64,000 bases of DNA from Leptasterias polaris (Eukaryota > Echinodermata > Asteroidea > Forcipulatida > Asteriidae), in NCBI GenBank assembly GCA_037783415.1, contig JAZGTN010000068.1, positions 558,001 through 622,000 of the forward strand, read 5' to 3'. The position numbers and the translations under genes are program-made. Of this stretch, positions 55,512 through 64,000 are shown one piece after another (position 1 is the stretch's first letter; every line of letters begins with the position of its first letter). The notes under the pieces are model-generated. The model saw only the letters and a program-made list of their open reading frames with translations, had not been told where the DNA came from and searched no databases.

Positions 55512-57877
55512 GTGGAAACTTCAAATATTTTGCACTTTGGAGCAGCTGTCTTTTTGTACTTTCCCTGAAGTAACTGGTATACCGAATTCTAGCAATTTAG
55601 CCACTACTAGGTCGAAACATGGCGTATTTGCTTCAATTCTTCAACAGGCCAAACAGTGACGATTTGATTCACTTAATTATTTGGAGAAAGTACAATGGGT
55701 CAGCATTTATGCAAGCACTGTTCGGTTATTTTGTTGTTTCAATCGATATATCTTAATAGATGCAATTGTAATTTTGAACTGTGAAGATTCTTTTCTTATG
55801 GTATAATGTAGTGGGGTTAATTTGACATTTACATCTATCAGTTTAGTTGCTGAAAGGCGTTGACGGGTACCAGCATAGATAGATAGTTTTGTATCTCCGT
55901 TTATAATCTTGGGCCTTCGTGAAACACAAAACGCCCGGTAGAATTGTCAACAAAATTATTTAACACATAAACAACAGTATTTTGAAAGTTATGTTTTGTT
56001 GTTTTATGTGATTTAAATTTCGAGTGACAGGCAATCGTTAATGCTTTAAGTAAAATGTTCAGCACCATCCATGGAAAGCTCAGAGTAAGAGGTTCAAACT
56101 TTGTAAAATCTTCTTTTATTTCAATCAGTACATATACAAAACACTGATTTATGACACAGTGACTATGCTGCAGTTATGTTACAATTAATAATAAGTCTTA
56201 CTGCTTCAAAACAAACAAGGTTGTTCCTTTTTATAGCCCAAAACACAAATAAATATTTATCTATCTTAATATTTTCGTGTTCTTTCATCTAATCAATTGG
56301 AACTGTCTAATTTACTTTGTATCTTTAAAAGAAAATGTGTTTGAGACAATAAAGTCCCAGTTGAAAAGTCAAAAACAGTCTGAATAATTTTACTTGGTGG
56401 TCTGTATGTGGGACAAAGAGGTGATCTGCATTCTTAATAATTAATACAAGTCTATCACTAGAAATTGTTCAATAAAACAAAACTTACAATTCAATGGGAG
56501 ATTTTTGGGGAAACTAGGTGGCAGCAGACTTAAAACAGGCAAGTCTATTCTTGAAAGTGCGCAATTGTTTGATATAAACAATGGATTATTACTGGTTATG
56601 TCTCCAACCTTCCCAATGTCCCCCATTGGTTGGAAATTACTTCAGTACACTGTCTACCGAGTAGCTCCAATAAACTTTTTATCTGCGAGCAAACTTGAAA
56701 TCCTTGATTCTGATTGGTTAATCCATAGCAACAACAGTGCGATATTAAACAATATTGCGCAGTCCATTTCACACCCTGCGTATTGCAGTGTTCTTACTCT
56801 GCGTATTGCCCTATTTTGAGCAGCACGTCAAGTTTGTATGAAGACGAACTTGTGTAAATAGTCTGCATCCCGTACTTGGCATTTGAGCTCATTAGATATG
56901 GGACGCAGGAGCGCTATTTTCCCCCCATATACCACTCACGCTTGTTTGACAAATAATATTGTTAAATCTTCCCTACAATGGGACTGCAACTCCAACACCT
57001 TTATAACACAAAATGAGAGACACAAAATCTGAAATTGAGGACCTTCCAAACATGAGGGATAACCACTCCTGGTATGACGCTGTAAACGGGATCTTGGTTG
57101 CGACCGCTAAATGACGATTCTATCACGATATCATTGAAACAAATGGCCAAGTCATTCTGATTTACATTATACTACACAATAGTCATGCCCACTCATTTTG
57201 AGATACCAAGAATTAAAAGTACTGTCAGTGTCTTAATGTGAAATCGGCACTCATCTTGATCTACACATTATGCACAATACTCTTTTTTGCAGTCTTTTGC
57301 TGCTTTTTTCCCACTACAAAAACAATGAAAGTCCAGTACAAATTAGGAAATGTCAGATTCAAATGTTATATTTAAATCTCAACTCTTATATTTGAAGACT
57401 CTCCACATCACTACAAAATGTAACAGTAAGATTTTTAGACACAAAACAGAATGTGTGTTTCTTCCCTTGATGGTCAGTTCCAGTCTTTCAAGAAATTTGG
57501 AAGACAATGTGAAATCTTTGACAAAATCCTGAAGTCACGAAAAATCCTGACAAATTAGAAGCAAGAGAAGCTGTACAGACCCTTCTCAGTAACGTCACTA
57601 TCTTAACGCTCGTTTTGCTGGAGTGCAACCATGTGTATGTCACGCACACATATTAATAGAACTCAAGGAACATGTGCTACAAAACGTAACGCTGGATGGC
57701 ACTATGCATATGTATCTTACATGTGCATAGTACTCCAGCATGGCAGTCCTCCATCCAGCATTGCTATACAAATGTGAGGTCAGTCAAAGAAGGTTCTATA
57801 ATATGGTGACTAGTACAAGTCTAGGCTTGGTGACTGTATAACATGTCAAAAGAGGGCTGATGAAAATCTGACAACGT
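55512..57877. other. Intergenic between convergent genes; MITE half-copy
   Basis: 56493-56545 (CAATGGGAGATTTTTGGGG...GGTGGCAGCAGACTTA) is a half-copy of the hairpin at 59460. The 3' UTR of MCM5 presumably starts at 57877 and runs left. No further coding recognised. Confidence 0.45.
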
Positions 57878-60800
57878 TTACTTCAGTCGGTAAAGCATCT
57901 TGCGTTGCATACGGTACTGGATCTCGCCTCTGCGCATCATCAGATGAAGTACCTTATGAATTGAACGCTCTGGGTATTTCTGTGGTGGAAATAAAATGAG
58001 ACAATCAGTATTGAGAGAGATTTCAGTTTATAAATCTTGACTGGTCATGTTCCCTATTTATGCTAGCAATCAGGAATACTGATTGTAAGTTTACCAAAAG
58101 GAGACCAGATCCTATTCTCCTTCAACTGTTTAAATAGCAGAGAAAAAGTATTCAGATTACCTCGTTTCCTTACTTAAATATTTTGTTGCAAACACGACAC
58201 AATTTGAACAACAGTTATTCGTAATAAAGTACGTATCACTTGAAATGTTATAACACCTATTTACCCCCCTGCACTTACACATGCCTATCCTGTCCCCCAT
58301 TTTGAGTGTCAAAATGGTGGAAGAGGTAGATGTGCATTTTGCAGAAGAAGCATTCCGTGTCTGCAAGGTGTCATTAGTATTTATAAATTTTATTAATGAA
58401 ACTTCTAGAATCCATAATGTACAGAAACTGGGGCCAATAGTTGCAAACCCTTAAGTTAGTCTTTTTGTACTCAGGAAAGAGAGCATTCTTCATTACATTG
58501 TGCAAGAGTACAGATGTGTCCAAGTCTAGACGAGCTTGGTAACATGGATTGCAGGATATTACAGCTTTCTATTTAACACTAACCTGGCGTAAAAAGTCCT
58601 GGATAATACAATGTTCCGAGACCTGTGATCCTATGGCAAAGCGTCGTTTGAGCTGCTTCTCAATGCGGTTCAATTCTTCTTGATCTTCCAGGGTTGTAAA
58701 ACCTTCCACTCCTACGAAGAAATTAACGAGATATTTCATTTGATCATAGCACACCAATCAGCCTCATACTACACTATTAGCTAAATATTTGCTGGAAATA
58801 GAAAAACATGCCCACTTAAACCCTTTACTTGTAAACTAACAAATAAGTTTCACAGTTTCTAAATTCAAAACTGGGCGTCCACCCAGACACCACTATTGAC
58901 ACTATGCTGTAAGCAAAAACATAGTAAAATAACAAAATATTACAAAAAAGAAAACTGCAACCACCAACATATTTATATTAAAGAAAAAAGCTTCACAAAT
59001 CTTCAGACATGAACATCAAAATATGTGCATCAATACATAAATTGTTGCAATAATTCATTTGTCAAGTGCTTGTAATACAGATGCTTGTCATAAAGGTTGG
59101 AATTATCTGCTACAAAAAGTTATGCTTATATCACAAAGGAATCCCACAATGCCACTTCGAATGTGGACACTAAATTCAAAGCAATGACAGATCTCAATAA
59201 CGAAGTTGGTGTTAGTATTTGTTATTCAAGTTATATCACCAGATGGTCAAGTAATGACAAATGTAAAAACCCATAACTAATGAAACCAGAACAAAAACTT
59301 GCAATTCACTTCAAATACTTGGAATAATTCCTATAAAAGCCGAGATGTAAGCACAACTACTAACAAGACTTACATAATTCATTTCAGTTCTGAAGAAACC
59401 AGTCTTTTATTATGTTTAAAAGGTTAATTTATTTTGTTTTAAGTGAAAGTTCACAATAAGCCAATGGGAGACTGCTCGGTGGCAGCAGACTTAATGAGTA
59501 AGTTTTTATTGTTCTGAGCATGTGCAAAGTTCCGAGAACAATGGATTTACCTGGGAGGTCTGCTGCCACCTCGTGTCCCCAAAAAGTCTCCCATTGTTTG
59601 CGGTTTCTGTAAAGTGATGGGTTTTTTGCAGGGTGGAGTTGTTAGCACAATGCCCAAACCTGGAGGACAAGGTGCTGAATTTAGTCTGGCCCCTTTACCT
59701 GGAACCTGCCCGACATGGTTGAACCTACCAGGAGCATTAACCTCCATCAGTCCAGCCTTTTGGCCTTATCAAGAGGACATCATTGTTTTGAGGAAAGAGT
59801 AAATCCATTTCTGTTCTCCACTTAGAATAAACACAATGATGCTGCAATCAAAATGTTTTTGGTGCCATTTTCTTAAAGTTGACAGTATTTTAGATATAAA
59901 TATTTCTCTAGAGGATTGGTACTGGTTTATAATCAGTCAGCTTTCAGATTAAAGATGAGCATTTTTACTGCCAATCTTGTACTTCACCCTGAAGTCTTAG
60001 ATTACATGAAGGATCTTACCTGCCAGACTGCCCGTTCTTGCCGCTTCCAGTGTGGACACCTGGAATAGACGCAATGCTTCATCAACATGACCATCCGTAG
60101 CAAATGGCTTCAACTGCATCTTAGCAAGAGACTCTGTGATACGGATGACGGCCTCAAGTTGCCTAAAGGAAACACATGATAGTTGTGATAATAAGATGGT
60201 ATTTATTAAGCCCATTTTCAAACCAAGTAGGTCCCTCAAAGTGCCTTACAATTATTAAAACCCCTCTTCATTGAGCTCTAAGCATTCATGAAAGCCAAAG
60301 CAAATTTCACAAGCCTGTAAGACGTTTCTGCCTTTGCAGCAGTATTTGCTTCTTTTTTTAATACCCCCCCCCCCCCCCCCCCCCCTACTGTAAAAAGAAG
60401 AAAAGCCACATTAAGTTGCCGGTTGTAAAACAGATAAGCAATGGAACAATGCAAATACATTGTGAATGTGCCCACCACTGTCGTATCTTCTTGATCATTT
60501 TACACTTTTGCCTTAGCACATTTTTCAGCTGTATAGTCACTACAAAATTGTCTTTTATGAGATTGCCCCTGGTGGTTACCTGACTGTAATGGGTATGCTG
60601 GTCTTTCTGTCTGTCTCCCTCTCATGTTCTCTTGCTCCGCTACGCATCAGCACATAGCGATTCTTCAGTTTCTCTGCAGCTGCCTCTGAGATGCGAGGCC
60701 CACACCTACTGCAAGGTAAACAGTGGCAAAGTGTTTTTTAACTCTTAGTAAAACCGTTAATCTCATTAGCTTTGCCGAAGCTTTTTAATAAGGGGATAAG

Positions 60801-62455
60801 AAATGTGACGAGGTCTTAAACGCACATTTAAAACCGCGCAGGGTCATGGGTTGAAGGTGAGGTCATTTATCGGATGACCACGACCCTGCAGGGTTTCAAA
60901 CAGGCCTTTTTAAGAACGAGTCACCACTCATTTAATACCTTTCCATTTAAAATATCCAAAAAACCTCTCACAGTTAAGCTTCAGCTCATCTCGACTCTGC
61001 TTGGAATTTCAATGCATGTCTTGAGAGATGAGTTACTTGTCGAGCAAATTTCGAACTTGCGCGCTTAAGTTCAAACTATTGCACAAGCCAAATATGCGAC
61101 ATACCAAATTAAATTGAGCTGTGAAATTTGCATGCTCTGCGCAATCATCCGACAGTGCCCTCTTTTGACACAAAGGCACCAGTTTATGTTTAAACACACC
61201 GACCATGTTTATAATGCATGTTTAAACATGGCCATGTGATCTCCTCTTGGATAAACTAACCCAGGTGTTTGGAAATGGCCGATCAAATAAGCTCAACCAA
61301 CAAAAACAAAAAGTGATACAAAGTAAAAAATATACAACATTCCTGGAATTATGTGAAAATTAATCTGACATATTATAGAGAAAAAATAGTGCTCATGAAA
61401 TTTATCATTGTTTGACTGTTCAACCCACTAACATATTATGCACACTCTTCAGTTAAACATGCCCACTCTTCATTACCAGAAATAAATAATAATAACAATT
61501 GTAAAAGAGTTTCTATGATTCACTTCCTAAACAAGTTGACTTTGACTTTGACATTGTCAAAATTGTTTTCTTACTTCCTGACGTAGGAAATAAACTTTTT
61601 GATGAAGTTGAGAGAGAGCTCGCCCTCTTGTGTTGGGCCTTGCTGGTTCATTCCTTGAGCCATCATGTGAACATTCATCACATGCTTAGCAAGCCTCTGT
61701 GGAAAACAAAAAAATAATCATAAAGAATTCAGCGCACTTACATCCGCCTATCATGTCCACCATTTTGGAAGTCAAATGCATGCAGAGAAATTACTCCCAC
61801 AATGGCGAAAGAGGTGGAAGCGCATTGTATGATGGTGCATTTCACGCAGTGGTTTAGTTAGGATGTGGAAGTTGGTAGTGCAAATTGAAAAATAGTGAGT
61901 GCAACTTTTTTCACCAATAATCCACACATAGCGCAAACCACAAGCACAGCGAGCAAACTCCTTCAAACTACCTTGAAAATTACCTTTCAGCTCAAATTTT
62001 GTACAAACGTTGTGCACGGCTTGATTTACAGCGCCAAGCCATGCTTAAAAAAATAGGCCGTGTTTCAGAAAACATGCCCTGCTAAAACACTGGTTCCTCG
62101 TTGTGCTAGAGGTCAATAAGTTATTTACGCATGTCAAAACCGAAACACAAGTGGATTTATTTACAGTTTACAAATAAAGGTTTTACCAAGGTCAGAAATC
62201 TGCGAGCATTTGAAAATTACTACAGCTTGCGTGCAATTAACACTTGGATCAGCTACAGCAGGAACACCCACATGTTTCAAAGACTTTCCTCTACTAGGGG
62301 TTTTCGATCACACAAGGCATGGTGGGAATATGGCTTCTGCAAGATTCCAAAAGATCGGTAGCTTTTCTTACCATATCTTTAGCTTCATCATGTTCATCTT
62401 TGACGATGAAGATCATATCAAAACGAGACAGGATGGTTGGCATGAAGTCAATATT
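57878..62455 (-). CDS. MCM5: MCM5 replicative helicase subunit, last six exons (partial)
   Basis: C-terminal part of minichromosome maintenance protein 5, a subunit of the MCM2-7 hexamer that unwinds DNA at replication forks. Minus-strand exons: 62455-62372, 61696-61575, 60705-60580, 60162-60020, 58711-58584, 57979-57878, all with GT-AG introns. Reading order: [20 protein letters not shown] (AAA+ core with the SRFD arginine-finger region), then LAKHVMNVH, then [18 protein letters not shown], then [15 protein letters not shown] (sensor-2 region), then [14 protein letters not shown], then [17 protein letters not shown], and a winged-helix end [12 protein letters not shown] before TAA. The N-terminal domain and Walker A/B exons lie beyond 64000. 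Convergent with SLC46-like gene B. Confidence 0.95.
59460..59602. mobile_element. Hairpin MITE in MCM5 intron
   Basis: Inverted ends CAATGGGAGACT and AGTCTCCCATTG with GGTGGCAGCAGAC / GTCTGCTGCCACC inside, about 143 bp. A half-copy lies at 56493. Confidence 0.7.
60364..60385. repeat. Poly(C) run in MCM5 intron
   Basis: About 22 consecutive C, one of several long G/C runs in the window (also 32007-32032, 37481-37505, 41029-41044, 44331-44346); assembly length is unreliable. Confidence 0.8.
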
Positions 62456-62902
62456 CTGAAAGGACAAACAGAAAAAAAACTAGACATAATTTTTTGTAGG
62501 AAACAAAAAAGAGGTGTTCGGTGTGACCTCGTGTTTCAAAGAAATGTTATAAACATGTCCGTGTATTAAATATTGATATACTTCTATAGAGTCTTTAGAA
62601 TGGTGGTTCTAACGATTTGACCAAACTTTTTGGATGTAACACATCCCAGCTTGAGTACATGCATAAGTTTCCATTTGATCACCAAAGTTGTTCTGTAAAA
62701 CACTACCTTGGTGGTGACATAACATGAAAATTGATGACGTCGTGAAAACGTCACTCCACATTATATCCTTGTAGGACCTTCCAAGTCTCATGCAAAATGA
62801 AATTTGACTATAGCTTGCTTTGTACTGAAGATATGTAATAATTGGTCAAAATTTCAAAAATTTGTAAAAAAAAATTGATGACGTCAAGTCGTCACTCTAG
62901 CT

Positions 62903-63878
62903 TTAAAGTCACCTGGAAATAGAATTTTTTATATTTTTTATATAAGAGTATATGTATATTAACAATAAAACAATTTTTTGAGTAATTGTTTGTCAGTATT
63001 TATATGTTAAAAAAATAGATAAAGTTGTTTGGGGGTGACTCCGCCCATCCCTTTTTGTGACGTCAATCGAGGAAGGCTTCGCCTCGATTGAACATCGACC
63101 CCACTCGAACTTGCCTGCATTTACGTTGTATATACACGTGCAAGTAGTGAGATTGTACGTTTCGTTTGGTTATCCAAAAGGGGGTTTTTTCTTGCATTTT
63201 TCCAGCGAAAATTGCTGCTGGATGCAGCAAAACGACTAAAGATGGGGTCAGCCAGCATTTTTTTCCTGCAGATCCCAAATATAGGCAGTTACGGGCATCG
63301 AAAGTTAGGCTAACGAGGGCAAAGTGGTCCGGTCCGACGTCGTTTTCAGCGCTATGCAGCGAACACTTGGATAGCCCAGGGATTTTTTCGTTGGTAGTAG
63401 TGTGCAAGGGAAGTTGCAGTGAAGCTTAGGTTACCAGCGAAATGTTTCTGGTGGAAAAACAATACCTCGTATTATCCGTGTTCTCGTTATGACCATGCTC
63501 GTATCTTCCGTTTTTAAGACATAGAAACGCGCATGGGACAGTTCGGGACCGGTGAAAAACCTCGTATAAACTGGCGTCTCGTATTAGTCGACTGTACACT
63601 GTCCTAGGATTGCATTGGGTGGTGACGTCCGAATACGAAAACGCATCATACTGATCAGGTACCCAGACGTAATGTACGGGGCCAGACTACACATTTTCTC
63701 CTGCCTCGATTGACGTCACGAACAGCGCCATGTAAAGGGGGGCCTATTTTTTAATTTGTAAAAATACAATTTTTTAACCTTAGTAAATTGTTTATTCACA
63801 TTCCACTCATTAAAATGTATTATTAATGACAAAAGCTTTATTTTGAAAAAATACCACTGCCAGGACCGGTGCCTTTAA
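62903..63878 (+). mobile_element. THAP-bearing TTAA-ended repeat, copy B, in an MCM5 intron
   Basis: 976 bp, same orientation and ends as copy A (TTAAAGTCACCTGG ... CCGGTGCCTTTAA). It lies antisense to MCM5 upstream of the 62455 exon, so it is intronic if the gene continues past 64000, as its missing N-terminal exons require. Confidence 0.7.
63208..63429 (+). pseudogene. THAP-like zinc-finger segment in copy B
   Basis: Open frame from AAGCSKTTKDGVSQHFFP through VRLTRAKWSGPTS to LCSEHLDSPGIF, stop at 63427-63429. It differs from copy A by two amino acids (V/D and F/S) and a few silent changes, with no stop in either. The first THAP Cys is missing here too, so the loss predates the duplication. 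Confidence 0.55.
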
Positions 63879-64000
63879 GTAGTCAATATCACTGTCTATC
63901 AACCTGCCAAGTTTCACCTCAGTCAAACTTGTGGTTTTGTAGATACACAGCTTCAAAAAGTAAACCTTTAATGCGATACATGTACCACGTGACACATCAT

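Overview
This is animal nuclear DNA: intron-rich genes with GT-AG junctions, SINEs, LINEs, MITEs, a Ty3/Gypsy LTR element, an interstitial TTAGGG array and a metazoan-type MCM5. The MITE ends (TTAAAGG..., GGGCCCAATTTCATAGAGCTGC-like) and the tRNA-headed SINEs recall echinoderm genomes, perhaps a sea star. That assignment rests on my memory of repeat families and is inference.

Layout. 1-5.3 kb holds decayed LINE reverse transcriptase fragments, a 983-bp repeat (3897-4879) carrying a THAP-like zinc-finger segment, and a broken chromo-barrel-like coding fragment. 5.5-20.7 kb is a composite of two copies of one Ty3/Gypsy-type element in inverted orientation. The minus copy (M) was entered by the plus copy (P). 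The target-site duplications and LTR orientations suggest a later LTR-LTR inversion and a deletion. The element encodes Gag, a protease-RT-RNase H-integrase polyprotein behind a likely -1 frameshift signal, and a third ORF in the env position: a two-finger C2H2 protein with an RS/basic region and a PLDLS motif. 20.9-28.6 kb is a field of fold-back elements, MITEs, a SINE and a hAT-type element with an exact 8-bp TSD.

Host genes. Two tandem plus-strand paralogues of an SLC46-like MFS transporter (29395-35331 and 47373-53629) each have seven coding exons with identical intron phases. On the minus strand, 62455-57878 holds the last six exons of MCM5, the replicative helicase subunit; the rest lies beyond the window. 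The genes between and around them are separated by MITE-rich DNA including an interstitial telomeric array at 38.1 kb. A second copy of the THAP repeat (62903-63878) lies in the MCM5 gene, so two ~98% identical direct copies sit at the two ends of the window.

Most interesting points: the conserved zinc-finger/PLDLS ORF3 of the Gypsy element; the record of nested insertion, inversion and deletion; the fold-back family with fixed 20-bp ends but unrelated palindromic interiors; and the repeated THAP module.
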